A model generated the notes under the pieces. That model ran no database searches, was not told where the DNA came from, and was given only the letters and a program-made list of their open reading frames with translations. Shown here in pieces: positions 38,233 to 47,061 of a stretch of DNA of 64,000 nt. Source of the DNA: Marivita lacus (GTDB taxonomy: Bacteria; Pseudomonadota; Alphaproteobacteria; Rhodobacterales; Rhodobacteraceae); NCBI RefSeq assembly GCF_014637725.1, contig NZ_BMFC01000001.1, forward strand, positions 126,632 to 190,631, written 5' to 3'. Position numbers and translations under genes: made by a program. The first letter of the stretch is position 1, and every line of letters starts with the position of its first letter.

Positions 38233-39035
38233 CGGCCGTCCTCGTGTTCGTCTGTGCGTCCCTGCGCGATCTGGATCTGGCGGCGCAGGATGTTCAGCGC
38301 CTCTGCGGACTCGGGCGTATACAGGTTTTCGATGTCGCGCTGACCCGTCAGGTGCACATCCATCACGTATTGCGTCTTTGCAGGTCGGCCCGACAGAACG
38401 ACGACCTGATCCGCAAGGAAGATCGACTCCCGCAGGTCATGGGTGATCAACACGCCGGTAAACGGCTCCTCGGCCTTGACCTTGTGCATGGTCTGCCAAA
38501 GGTCTTCGCGGGTGAACGCGTCCAGCGCGCCAAACGGCTCGTCAAGGATCAGCACTTCGGGTTTGTGGACAATCGACCGGCACAGCGACGCGCGCTGGCG
38601 CATTCCGCCGGACAGCTCGCTGGGGCGCTTGTCCTCGAACCCTTCCAGACCGACCAGCGCAAGAAGCCTGCGCGCCCGGTCTTCCTTTTCGCGTTTCGAC
38701 AACTTGGTCGGCACGATCTCGAGCGGCAGCATGACGTTTTGCAGGATGGTCCGCCATTCGAGCAGAACCGGGTTCTGGAAAGCCATGCCCACGGTCGATT
38801 TCGGCCCCTTGACCAACTCGCCATGCAGCCAGACCTCGCCGTGATCGGGCTTCATCAGCCCAGCGATCAGCCGCGTCAACGTTGACTTGCCGCAGCCCGA
38901 TGGCCCGACGACCGCCGCGAAGCCTCCCTCGGGAACACTTAGTTCCAGCCCGTCCAGCACAGGCAAAGGCCCGGACTTGGTTTGGTAGGCGTGTCGCACG
39001 CCCTTGATTTCGATAAGATTGTCCGACACGCACAC
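38229..39035 (-). CDS. ABC transporter ATP-binding protein (SsuB/TauB-type)
   Basis: 268 residues: Walker A GPSGCGKST (about residue 42), signature LSGGMRQR (about residue 143), Walker B VLILDEPFGALD and switch ITHDL, the SsuB/TauB/ThiZ pattern. Starts with GTG at 39035 or 39029; the latter has GGACGG at better spacing. Coupled to the permease by a 4-base overlap. Confidence 0.87.
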   Translation of the reverse strand: MCVSDNLIEIKGVRHAYQTKSGPLPVLDGLELSVPEGGFAAVVGPSGCGKSTLTRLIAGLMKPDHGEVWLHGELVKGPKSTVGMAFQNPVLLEWRTILQNVMLPLEIVPTKLSKREKEDRARRLLALVGLEGFEDKRPSELSGGMRQRASLCRSIVHKPEVLILDEPFGALDAFTREDLWQTMHKVKAEEPFTGVLITHDLRESIFLADQVVVLSGRPAKTQYVMDVHLTGQRDIENLYTPESAEALNILRRQIQIAQGRTDEHEDGR

Positions 39036-39087
39036 CGTCCGTATTCAAGGGCCGACCATGGTGATCACGACCGGCCCGTTGGGTGAG

Positions 39088-40095
39088 TTATTTCAACATA
39101 CGCAGGCTTGCGTCGGGCAGGTAGGCGTCGGTGAAATAGAGGCTCACATCCGGTTCGTTCTGGAACTCGTAGGTCTGGGCGATCTGCTCCAGCGCCTTGG
39201 CCATGCGGGCGTCATCAATCCCGCCCATGCCGTTCGCAAGGGCAAAATCGGTGGCGACATTGGCCTCTATCGAAAGCTCCAGACGGCGCTTTTCAAGCTC
39301 TGCGTCCGCTGCCGGGTTCCGTTCGATCAGGCTGGCGATGGCCATGTCCGGATCGGCAATCGCGTCTTTCCAGCCAGCGGCAATCGCAGCAAGAAAGCCC
39401 GTGATCAGCTCGGGATTGTCGGCAGCGAAATTGGTGTTTGCAATGATCGCGTTGCCGTAAAGCTCCAACCCGTAATCCGCCATCAGGATGGTGGAAATGT
39501 CCTCCTCTGGCACACCAAGGCGAACAAGGTTCAGATAGGAGGAAAACGAAAACCCGGTGATGGCAGCCACATTGCCTTCGGCGAGCATCGGTTCACGGGT
39601 CGGGAAACCGACCGGTTCGACCGTGATGGCAGAGACATCCAGATCATTGGCAATGGCAAAGGCTGGGAACTGCGCCCATGCGCCATCGGGGGGCGGTGCG
39701 CCCAGCACGCGACCTTCGAGATCCTTGGGCACTTCGACGCCAAGCGACTTGCGACCGATGATGGCAAAGGGCGGCTTGTCATAGATCATCATGACGGCGG
39801 TCACAGGCGCGCCGGGGTTCTGATCGAGAAACTTGATCAGCGAGTTGATGTCGGCAAAGCCCACCGGAAATGCGCCCGTGGCGACTTTCGGGATCGCGTC
39901 GAGCGAGCCTTGCCCCGCCGAGATTTCAACAGACAGGCCGGCCTCTTCGAAATGGCCCTTGTCGATGGCCACGAAATACGGTGCCGCCGGTCCTTCGAAT
40001 TTCCAGTCGAGCGCGAACGGAAAATCCGCTTGAGCAAAGGCAGCCCCTGTCAGGCCCAGTGTTGCGGCAACAGCCACGAGAGTCTTTTTCAGCAT
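39088..40095 (-). CDS. ABC transporter substrate-binding protein (NMT1/SsuA-like)
   Basis: Periplasmic receptor of 335 residues with a signal peptide (about 1-22, cleavage AFA-QA), then an NMT1/THI5-like fold: FALDWKFEGPAAPYFVAIDKG near the N-terminus and a GQGSLDAIPKVATG loop near residue 61. The family includes sulfonate, nitrate and thiamine-precursor receptors; WKF near the start recalls THI5-like proteins, but ligand is undecided. No TPP riboswitch is visible upstream. It is first of its operon and divergent from the VWA gene (258-base gap without other recognised features). Confidence 0.84.
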   Translation of the reverse strand: MLKKTLVAVAATLGLTGAAFAQADFPFALDWKFEGPAAPYFVAIDKGHFEEAGLSVEISAGQGSLDAIPKVATGAFPVGFADINSLIKFLDQNPGAPVTAVMMIYDKPPFAIIGRKSLGVEVPKDLEGRVLGAPPPDGAWAQFPAFAIANDLDVSAITVEPVGFPTREPMLAEGNVAAITGFSFSSYLNLVRLGVPEEDISTILMADYGLELYGNAIIANTNFAADNPELITGFLAAIAAGWKDAIADPDMAIASLIERNPAADAELEKRRLELSIEANVATDFALANGMGGIDDARMAKALEQIAQTYEFQNEPDVSLYFTDAYLPDASLRMLK

Positions 40096-40353
40096 GTGAG
40101 TATCCTCATTTCGTCCGCGCCACGCTGCGTCACCACTGGCGTAAACGGAATGCCAACCGTGTTGTTTGCGCAGCTTCTGTGCAGCAGCGCAGCGCTATTG
40201 CTCTTTTTTGTCTCAGTTGCGCAACAAATAGGCAATAACGGGATCATTACCAAGCAGAAAATTTCTTTGCTCCTGTGTCACGAAATGCTGGGCAGCGCGT
40301 CGGCAACGTGGTTTTCTTTCTTCCATTCAACGACAAGATTTAAGGATGAACAG

Positions 40354-42582
40354 ATGCGACGAGTGCTTGCGCTTTCCCTGACCGCTTTTGCCACGATGAC
40401 CAGCGCGCAGGACCAGCCGAACACGGTTCTTGTGATGGATGGGTCCGGCTCCATGTGGGGTCAGGTGGATGGCGTGGCCAAGATCACCATTGCGCAAGAT
40501 GTCGTGGGTAACCTTCTGTCCGATTTCCCGGCAGAACAAGGGCTTGGCCTGACGGTGTACGGCCACCGCGAACGCGGCGAATGCACCGACATCGAAACGG
40601 TCGTCGCCCCCGCGCCCGGCACCGCCGCGCAGATCGCAACCGCGGTGAACGCGATCAAGCCGCTGGGCAAGACCCCCATGACCGACGCCGTGATCGCTGC
40701 CGCGCAGGCGCTGCGTTATACCGAGGAAAAGGCAACGGTGATCCTTGTCAGTGACGGGGTCGAAACCTGCAATCCCGATCCCTGCGCCGCGGCACGGCTT
40801 CTCGAAGAGGCGGGCATTGATTTCACCGCCCATGTGATCGGCTTCGATATCGGATCGGATGCCGAGGCGCTGGCCCAGATGCAGTGCATCGCGGATGAAA
40901 CCGGCGGGCAGTTCCTGACCGCTGATACTGCCGACCAGCTGACCGCCGCCCTGACGCAGGTCGCCGCAGCGCCCGAACCCGAGCCGGAACCCGTTTTGGT
41001 GCAAACCGCGCTTTCCGCAGTGATCGAAGGCAGCGACAATCTCGTGTCGGGCCCGGTTCTCTGGGAATTGACCAGCAACACTGAAACCGTGCTGAGCGAT
41101 ACCGAAGGCAATCCGCTCGATCTGCAATTGCCCGAGGGGTCCTACACCGCCATCGCCTACAGCTTGTCGCTCGAGACCGAGATGAGCCGGCAATTCGTGG
41201 CCATCGGAGAAACGGCAACCGTTCAGATCGCCTTTCCCGAACCCAAGGAAACGTCCCGCGTTCTTGCCCCGGCCGAGGCCGTTGCCGGCAGCACGATCCA
41301 GGTCGGCTGGGTCGGGCCGAACGAAAAGGACGACTATATTGGCATCGGTGCCGCAGATGCGGAAGGCGGGGCACAATGGCAGAACTGGACCCGCACCGCT
41401 GATGGCAACCCGGTTGACCTGCTGGTGCCGCCAACGCCCGGCCCGCACCTGATCCGCTATTTCAAGCGCGACGGGCGCGAACCGCTGGGTGAGGCCGAAA
41501 TCATGGTCGCACCGGCCACAGGAACGCTGCAGACCGTGGCCGAAGCGCCTGCGGGATCCGAGATCCTGGTGGACTGGACAGGTCCGGACTACCAAGACGA
41601 CTATATCGGCATCGGCAAGGTTGGTGCCGAAGGCGGCGCAACCTGGGAGAACTGGACCTACACCCGCACCGGATCGCCACTGAAACTGACCGTTCCGGCA
41701 GAACCCGGCGACTACACCATCACCTACTTCATGCGGCAGGACAGAACGCCCCTGACCACCATCGCCTTTACAGCCACCGACGTCACCGCCCAGATCATCG
41801 CCCCGAGCGAGGCCGAGGCCGGATCGACAATCGAGATTGGCTGGACCGGGCCGGATTACACCGATGACTATATCGGCATCGGGCGCGTCGACGCGGAAGG
41901 CGGCGCATCCTGGGAGAACTGGACCTACACCCGAGAGGGCAACCCACTCAAACTCGTCATGCCGACAGAGTCCGGCGACTACCTGATCACCTATTTCCAG
42001 CGTCAGGATCGTACGCCTCTGGTGTCGGTGCCCATCTCTCTGCGACCGGTTGAGGCAACGCTCGACGCACCGGCCGAGGCCCCGATGGGATCGACCATCG
42101 AAGTGGCCTGGACCGGGCCGGATTATCGCGAGGATTATATCGGGATCGGGCTGGCGGATGCGGAAGGCGGTGCCCAGTGGGAAAACTGGACCTACACGCG
42201 CGACGGTTCCCCGACCAAGCTGTTGGTGCCGGCGACACCCGGTGAGTACCTCATCCGGTATTTCGTCCGTCAGGACAGGAGTGCAATTGCGGAAATTCCG
42301 ATCACGGTGACCCCTGTCACCGCCACGCTGACCGCGCCCGAAACGGCAGCCGCAGGATCGACCATCGAGATTGGATGGACCGGGCCAGACTACAAGGAGG
42401 ATTACATCGGCGTTGGTCTTGTCGGTGCAAGCGGCGGCGCGCAGTGGCAAAGCTGGGCCTATACCCGCGACGGCAGCCCGGTGTCGATCACGCTTCCCGA
42501 CACGCCGGGTGACTATGTGGTGCAGTATTTCATCCGTCAGGACCGGGACAGCATCGCATCCCGCCCGATCAAGGTCGAATAA
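40354..42582 (+). CDS. Exported VWA-domain protein with five 89-residue tandem repeats
   Basis: 742 residues. A signal peptide (1-19, TSA-QD) precedes a VWA domain (about 22-205) with a complete MIDAS: DGSGS at about 28-32, the Thr of KTPMTDA and the Asp of VSDGVE. Extra Cys pairs (CNPDPC) suggest periplasmic disulfides. A PEPEPEP linker and a beta-rich domain (about 215-298) follow, then five repeats of exactly 89 residues to the C-terminus. Each repeat has GSTI-V-W-GP, DYIGIG, EGG-W-NW-YT and a closing YF-RQDR. ATG 40354 has AAGGA upstream. Likely a cell-surface or periplasmic adhesion or binding protein; the repeat family is not one I can name. Confidence 0.85.
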   Translation: MRRVLALSLTAFATMTSAQDQPNTVLVMDGSGSMWGQVDGVAKITIAQDVVGNLLSDFPAEQGLGLTVYGHRERGECTDIETVVAPAPGTAAQIATAVNAIKPLGKTPMTDAVIAAAQALRYTEEKATVILVSDGVETCNPDPCAAARLLEEAGIDFTAHVIGFDIGSDAEALAQMQCIADETGGQFLTADTADQLTAALTQVAAAPEPEPEPVLVQTALSAVIEGSDNLVSGPVLWELTSNTETVLSDTEGNPLDLQLPEGSYTAIAYSLSLETEMSRQFVAIGETATVQIAFPEPKETSRVLAPAEAVAGSTIQVGWVGPNEKDDYIGIGAADAEGGAQWQNWTRTADGNPVDLLVPPTPGPHLIRYFKRDGREPLGEAEIMVAPATGTLQTVAEAPAGSEILVDWTGPDYQDDYIGIGKVGAEGGATWENWTYTRTGSPLKLTVPAEPGDYTITYFMRQDRTPLTTIAFTATDVTAQIIAPSEAEAGSTIEIGWTGPDYTDDYIGIGRVDAEGGASWENWTYTREGNPLKLVMPTESGDYLITYFQRQDRTPLVSVPISLRPVEATLDAPAEAPMGSTIEVAWTGPDYREDYIGIGLADAEGGAQWENWTYTRDGSPTKLLVPATPGEYLIRYFVRQDRSAIAEIPITVTPVTATLTAPETAAAGSTIEIGWTGPDYKEDYIGVGLVGASGGAQWQSWAYTRDGSPVSITLPDTPGDYVVQYFIRQDRDSIASRPIKVE
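41248..42579 (+). repeat. Five tandem 267-bp coding repeats
   Basis: Units start at 41248, 41515, 41782, 42049 and 42316, each 267 bases (89 codons), the last ending at the stop codon. There is no indel between units at the protein level. Units 2-5 share GPDY-DDYIGIG or a close variant; unit 1 is the most divergent (GPNEKDDYIGIG). Third-base differences between units indicate old duplication rather than recent copying. Confidence 0.9.
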
Positions 42583-42593
42583 AGCGGTCCTCT

Positions 42594-43259
42594 TTAGCCG
42601 AGGCTTTCGCCCCAATCCGCCAACCCCTGACGCCCTTGCGGCGTCAGGGCATAGACGCCTTTCTCGACCTTGCGGAACCAGCCGTAGTGATTGTCGCGCA
42701 TCAGCGTTGTGGCATGCGGCACCCCTGTCGACTTGGCCACGATGGCACCTTTCTCGGCTCCGGTTTCGGCCAGATACATCGCACAGCGCAGCGCATCCTG
42801 CCGGTAGGCGGTGACGATCCCGTGCCGCGTTGCGCCGCCCGCGTTCGGGTCGCCCTCGAGCCTGTGAAACGTCCGCAACAGCGCATCGCGCTTGGCCTTG
42901 GTGCGGCGCGGAACGTAGGGGCCGGGGTCGCAGTGCACCTCGACGACACCATCCGCGCGGACCGTGAGGAACCCCAGACCAAGGCGACGGCACATGATCC
43001 TGTTTTCACGCAGGGCACGGCGCGCCATGCGGCCGGAGGGTTTGAGCACAGCAATATAGGCAAGGTCGGTCAGCCGAAGCCGCGTTACCGCCTGATGATA
43101 CAGCGTCAGGTTGAGCCGCAGCTTGAGTTCGACCACGACAGGCTCCTCGTCACCACGCAGTGCCACCAGATCGACCGGGCCAACCTCGCCCTTCACGGTA
43201 TAGCCCTGCGCCTCGAAAAAGGCCTTCACATGCGGATAGAGATCGGCTTCACGCTCCAT
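42594..43259 (-). CDS. DUF2161 family protein (predicted PD-(D/E)XK nuclease fold)
   Basis: 221 residues. The N-terminal half carries a PD-(D/E)XK-like core: YTVKGEVGPVDLVALRGDEEPVVVELKLR (Glu, Asp, Glu-x-Lys spread over about 20-50, given here as the blocks GEVGPVDLVA and VVVELKLR). A winged-helix-like C-terminus follows. DUF2161 proteins are widespread in Rhodobacterales; no substrate is known and no restriction-modification gene adjoins. ATG 43259 begins the conserved block; it is convergent with the VWA gene at 11 bases. Confidence 0.78.
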   Translation of the reverse strand: MEREADLYPHVKAFFEAQGYTVKGEVGPVDLVALRGDEEPVVVELKLRLNLTLYHQAVTRLRLTDLAYIAVLKPSGRMARRALRENRIMCRRLGLGFLTVRADGVVEVHCDPGPYVPRRTKAKRDALLRTFHRLEGDPNAGGATRHGIVTAYRQDALRCAMYLAETGAEKGAIVAKSTGVPHATTLMRDNHYGWFRKVEKGVYALTPQGRQGLADWGESLG

Positions 43260-43340
43260 CCGCCATAAATGCGTGACTGTCTTGCTGCTGACAAGCGCAA
43301 CACCTAGCTTTGACAGGAACGAAGACGAAAGGATGCCTCG

Positions 43341-44336
43341 ATGATCATACGTCTGCTGTCGCTGCTGTGCTGCCTTGGGTTGGGTCTGACACAGCCTGCC
43401 TTTGCCGCCTGTTCCGGCAACGATCTGCGCCAGACGCTTGGTCCTGAGGAGCAATCGCGTCTGGACGCCGAAATCAGGGACACGCCTTTTGCGCAAGGCA
43501 ACCACTGGAAAGCGACGCGCGGAGCGGCGACGCTGCACCTGATCGGGACGATGCATCTGGCCGATCCGCGCCTCGATGGTCCGGTGAGCCGCCTGCGAGA
43601 CACCATCGAAAACGCAGACCTGTTGCTGCTGGAAATGACCAGTGAAGACGAGCTTGCGCTGCAAGACCGGCTGATGACCGATCCCAGCCTGTTGCTGATG
43701 CAAGACACCACCCTGCCCGAGCTGCTGGACGAAGCGGACTGGGACCAGATGTCAGAGGCATTGAACGCCCGCGGTCTGCCGCCCTTCATGGCGGCGCGGT
43801 TTCAGCCGTGGTACGTGTCTGTTCTTCTGGCGATCCCGCCCTGTGCATCCGCAACCGATCTGTCCGAGGGCGGCATGGATGCCCGGATCGAAGAGATCGC
43901 GATCGCGGCCGATGTCCCGCGTGCGGCGCTGGAAGATGTCGAAACCATCTTTGCCGCCTTTGCCGATCAGCCGCGCGCGATGCAGATCGACATGATGCTG
44001 TCGGCACTGGTCGATCCGGCGATCAGCGAGGATCTCTTTGCGACTTTGCTCGCAAGCTATTTCGACGAGGCTGCTGCCGAAGGCTGGGCCATGTCGTCGA
44101 TCCTTGCCGCACGCTACAGCCCCATCGCGGCGGAGGCGGCAGCCAATATCTTTGACACGATGGAACAGGAACTGCTGATCGACCGGAACCGCGCATGGAT
44201 TCCGGTTCTGCTCGAGGCGACGCAGGCCCATGGCACGGTCATCGCCGCTTTCGGGGCAGCCCATCTGCCCGGTCAGGATGGCGTGCTTGCGCTGCTCGAA
44301 GCCGAAGGGTTCACGCTCGAGCGGCTACCCTTCTGA
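43341..44336 (+). CDS. TraB/GumN family protein
   Basis: 331 residues with a signal peptide (about 1-22) and the TraB/GumN domain: LIGTMHLADPR near residue 67, MLLEM-type acidic segment, and the C-terminal GAAHLPGQDG near residue 305. Predicted periplasmic; the fold resembles Tiki-type metalloproteases, with GX2H motifs that may bind a metal. Function in bacteria is not settled. Divergent from the DUF2161 gene and overlapping the convergent EamA gene by 12 bases. Confidence 0.85.
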   Translation: MIIRLLSLLCCLGLGLTQPAFAACSGNDLRQTLGPEEQSRLDAEIRDTPFAQGNHWKATRGAATLHLIGTMHLADPRLDGPVSRLRDTIENADLLLLEMTSEDELALQDRLMTDPSLLLMQDTTLPELLDEADWDQMSEALNARGLPPFMAARFQPWYVSVLLAIPPCASATDLSEGGMDARIEEIAIAADVPRAALEDVETIFAAFADQPRAMQIDMMLSALVDPAISEDLFATLLASYFDEAAAEGWAMSSILAARYSPIAAEAAANIFDTMEQELLIDRNRAWIPVLLEATQAHGTVIAAFGAAHLPGQDGVLALLEAEGFTLERLPF

Positions 44337-45236
44337 CGCGACGCGCCCACGCACCTGGCTGTCATCCTTGAGCAAGAGCGCAAGCGCCGCCATCGTCATG
44401 CAGACGCCAACAAGGATCAGGACAGGCGGCAAGGGGCGGCCCAGCGCCATTTCCCAAAGGATCACCCAGCTTGGCGTCAGGTAGGTATAGGCCATGACCT
44501 TGGCCGACGGGATCCGCATGGTGGCATATTGCAGCAACAGAAACGTCAGCGCACTGGCGAACACCGCCGTATAGGCGATGGTCACCCAGACAACCGGAGG
44601 CAAGGCCGCCCAGTCCGTGTTCATCAGGGACGGAAAGCCGAAGATCAACAGCAACGCCGCCCCCGCCACCAGAACGCCAAAGGTAAAGACTGCAGGCCGT
44701 TCGCCCCGGTTCAGCTTGGGCACCAGCGGGGCATAGACCGCATGCGCGACACAGCCCACGAAATAGACCATTTCTCCGCGGCCGATCCCGAAGGCCAGAA
44801 GCGCCGACAGGTCCGCCCGGAAGATCACCCAAAGCGCCCCGATCCCTCCGATGGTCAGTGCAATTGCCATGCGGCCCGTCAGCACCTGCCGCAAGAGCAT
44901 CCAGCCGAACCCGGCAGCAAGCAGGGGTGTGAGCGTGAACACGGCAGCCATAGACACCGGCGCCCCGGTTTTCAGGCCTTCGAACATCAGGACGAAATAG
45001 GCCACGAGAAAAAGCGCCAGCACAAGGTACCGCCACGGCGCGCGCAAGGCGGATCGGTCCATGCCGCCGGTCGAAAAAACAAGAACGGCCAGAATGACCG
45101 CTGCAATCACGAAGCGGACGGCGTTCAACGCCTCGGGCGCGATATGCGGCGCGGCCATCGACCCCAACGAAAACGATCCGGCCACCAAAGCCGAAAAGGC
45201 CAGCATCGCCAGATGGCCGCGACGTGCTTCGGTCAT
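44325..45236 (-). CDS. DMT-family (EamA) transporter
   Basis: 303-residue ten-helix EamA permease; substrate unknown. The start ATG 45236 follows the LysR-gene stop with no gap, and an ATG at 45245 would overlap that stop, so translation is probably coupled to the regulator. Cotranscription with a LysR regulator facing azoR hints that the exporter belongs to the same response, possibly to a redox-active compound (inference). Confidence 0.8.
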   Translation of the reverse strand: MTEARRGHLAMLAFSALVAGSFSLGSMAAPHIAPEALNAVRFVIAAVILAVLVFSTGGMDRSALRAPWRYLVLALFLVAYFVLMFEGLKTGAPVSMAAVFTLTPLLAAGFGWMLLRQVLTGRMAIALTIGGIGALWVIFRADLSALLAFGIGRGEMVYFVGCVAHAVYAPLVPKLNRGERPAVFTFGVLVAGAALLLIFGFPSLMNTDWAALPPVVWVTIAYTAVFASALTFLLLQYATMRIPSAKVMAYTYLTPSWVILWEMALGRPLPPVLILVGVCMTMAALALLLKDDSQVRGRVASEG

Positions 45237-45237
45237 G

Positions 45238-46125
45238 TCAGGCATGGTCTGCGTCGAAGACTTTGACCGCTTCCTTGAGATGCGCCAGCAGGGCTTGCAC
45301 TTTTGCCGTGCGGTGCAGATCCACATGGGTGACCAGCCAAAGCGGTGCTGTCCATTCCTCCTTGGGGGGCATCACTTCGACCAGGTCGGGATCAGCCGCT
45401 CCTTCGGCCACCGGCATGAACCCGATCCCCGCACCGCTGCGCACCGCACGGGTCATGCTGTAGGTGTCGGTCGTCCGGAACACCACGCGATCATAGGGCA
45501 CCTTGCTGCGCAGCCAGACCTGGAACGGGGCACGGCTGTCGGGATTGTCATTGCCGACAAAGGCATGAGCCGCAAGATCGCTGTCATCCTTGGGCAGACC
45601 GTGTTTTTCGACATAGCTTTTCGATGCGTAAAGGCCGATTTTCAGCCGCGTGAGCGGTTGAACCACATTGTCGGGTTCATCGGGCACGGCCCCTGCCCGG
45701 ATCGCCACATGCGCCTCGCCATATTCAAGCCGGAAGACGCGCGCATCGGTCAGGTACCGCACCACGACACCCGGATAGCCCTCCTTGAAGTCCGCAAGCA
45801 CCGGAACCAGAAAATTCGACAACTCGACGATGGAGGTGACCATCAACTCACCGCTCACGTCAGCGCCACGCCCCCGGATCCGCCCGACCAATTGCTGCAA
45901 CTGGTCCTCGGTGGTCTGGGCAACGCGGGCCAGATCCTCGCCGGATTCGGTCGGGGTATAGCCACGGGCATGGCGCTGGAACAGCTTGACGCCAAGCCGC
46001 CCCTCGAGCGCGTCGATATGGCGGATGACCGTGGCGTGGTGAACGCCCAGAACCTCGGCTGCTCCGCTCACGGTACCCTGCCGCGCGACCTGGTATGCCG
46101 TCCGAACTTCGTCCCAGTGCTCCAT
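45238..46125 (-). CDS. LysR family transcriptional regulator
   Basis: 295 residues: N-terminal winged HTH (about 4-62) with GTVSGAAEVLGVHHATVIRH and ALEGRLGVKLFQR, then a LysR substrate-binding domain (about 90-290). It is divergent from azoR across 114 bases that contain an inverted repeat, the standard LysR arrangement, so azoR is the likely target. Relatives beside azoR respond to quinones or azo compounds; the effector here is not known. Confidence 0.9.
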   Translation of the reverse strand: MEHWDEVRTAYQVARQGTVSGAAEVLGVHHATVIRHIDALEGRLGVKLFQRHARGYTPTESGEDLARVAQTTEDQLQQLVGRIRGRGADVSGELMVTSIVELSNFLVPVLADFKEGYPGVVVRYLTDARVFRLEYGEAHVAIRAGAVPDEPDNVVQPLTRLKIGLYASKSYVEKHGLPKDDSDLAAHAFVGNDNPDSRAPFQVWLRSKVPYDRVVFRTTDTYSMTRAVRSGAGIGFMPVAEGAADPDLVEVMPPKEEWTAPLWLVTHVDLHRTAKVQALLAHLKEAVKVFDADHA

Positions 46126-46140
46126 ACTTGGCCTCTGTGC

Positions 46141-46165
46141 AAATGCTCACATGTGTTGCGCATTT
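46141..46165. promoter_or_regulatory. Candidate LysR operator
   Basis: AAATGC (46141-46146) and GCATTT (46160-46165) form an inverted repeat with a 13-base spacer, which itself contains the palindrome CACATGTG (46148-46155). It lies in the LysR-azoR divergent region, 16 bases from the lysR start codon and about 75 from azoR. Confidence 0.5.
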
Positions 46166-46239
46166 CTTTCTATATCGTGCAAAAATACAAGCCCTATATG
46201 AGCGTCTTAAGACAAACACTTCTGTGATTGGAACCACTC

Positions 46240-46821
46240 ATGACCCACACTGTTCTCCGCATTGACGCCTCCGCCCGCCGCGACGGCTCGGAAAGCCGCG
46301 CCCTGACACAACGCATTGTTGACCGGCTCGAACCCCAAAGCATCATCCAGCGCGATCTGGCGGTCGCGATCCCGACCATCGACGCCGATTGGCTGGCTGC
46401 GAATTGGACCAAGGAAGAGGAGCGTTCGGACAAACAGCGCGCCACACTGGCCTTGTCCGACAGCCTGATCGAGGAGATCAAGGCAGCCGACACGCTGGTC
46501 ATCGGCACACCGATCTACAATTTCGGCATTCCGGCCAACCTCAAGGCCTGGATCGATCAGATTGCCCGCGCCGGGATCACGTTCCGCTACACCGAAGCCG
46601 GCCCCGAGGGCGTGATGACCGGCAAGCGCGCGATCATCGCCATCGCTTCGGGCGGCACGCAGGTCGGGTCCGATGTGGACTTTGCCAGCGGCTACCTGCG
46701 CCATGTGCTTGGCTTTATCGGCATCACCAATGTGCAAGTCGTGGCTGCCGATCAGTTGATGATCGACGCGGACGCCTCGCACGCCAAGGCGAACGCCGCT
46801 CTTGAGGACCTCGCAGCCTGA
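46240..46821 (+). CDS. azoR: FMN-dependent NADH-azoreductase
   Basis: 193-residue flavodoxin-like reductase that reduces azo dyes and quinones by two electrons. The N-terminal DASARRDGSESRALTQ FMN-phosphate loop (given as SARRDGSESR) and the TPIYNFGIPANLKAWIDQ block (about residues 85-102) are diagnostic. ATG 46240 is four codons inside a longer frame whose earlier start is a TTG. Divergent from the LysR regulator. Confidence 0.92.
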   Translation: MTHTVLRIDASARRDGSESRALTQRIVDRLEPQSIIQRDLAVAIPTIDADWLAANWTKEEERSDKQRATLALSDSLIEEIKAADTLVIGTPIYNFGIPANLKAWIDQIARAGITFRYTEAGPEGVMTGKRAIIAIASGGTQVGSDVDFASGYLRHVLGFIGITNVQVVAADQLMIDADASHAKANAALEDLAA

Positions 46822-46865
46822 ACGTTGCCAAGCAAACAGGCGCGCGGCTTGACTCTGCGCGCCAA

Positions 46866-47043
46866 ATTGGCCTAAAGGCCGATCAACTCCGGGAAGCCTG
46901 ACTTTCCGGTCCCTTGGACTCCGTCCGGGATCGCCCTCCACCAGCGTGTCACGCCCGTGGGGGCGCACGTGTTTTGCGGCACTCCTTTGGAGTGTCGTTT
47001 GGTATATTCGCCGCTGGTCCTTACATCAGGACCAAACCAGCGG
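46866..47043 (+). other. Structured leader upstream of ffh
   Basis: At least five hairpins in the 240-base gap: GGCC/GGCC (46869-46880), CCGGGAA/TTTCCGG (46889-46909), TCCC..GGAC/GTCC..GGGA (46910-46930), CGGCACTCC/GGAGTGTCG (46977-46997) and TGGTCCT/AGGACCA (47015-47034). The last can also pair as CCGCTGG/CCAGCGG (47011-47017 with 47037-47043), right before the ribosome binding site. I looked for 4.5S RNA marks (GGAAGGAAGC-like) and did not find them. Confidence 0.5.
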
Positions 47044-47061
47044 CAAAGGAGGCGAAAGCCC

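Noticed and set aside
39004..40353. Upstream extension of the VWA protein frame
   Set aside because: It overlaps the substrate-binding-protein gene on the other strand and would bury the signal peptide; AAGGA precedes the ATG at 40354.
40096..40353. TPP riboswitch before the NMT1-like ABC operon
   Set aside because: Only a CTGAGA-like hexamer is present; the conserved ACCTGATC and other TPP elements are missing.
41248..42579. CRISPR-like direct repeats
   Set aside because: Period of 267 bases in frame within a coding sequence, with conserved protein blocks; not repeat-spacer structure.
40327..42993. 888-codon open frame antisense to the VWA gene
   Set aside because: Its length comes from the repeats on the coding strand; composition is Gly/Arg/Cys-rich and it has no signal peptide, family motif or ribosome binding site.
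46866..47043. 4.5S SRP RNA gene (ffs) next to ffh
   Set aside because: The universally conserved symmetric/asymmetric loop sequence is not found on either strand; treated as an unassigned structured leader.
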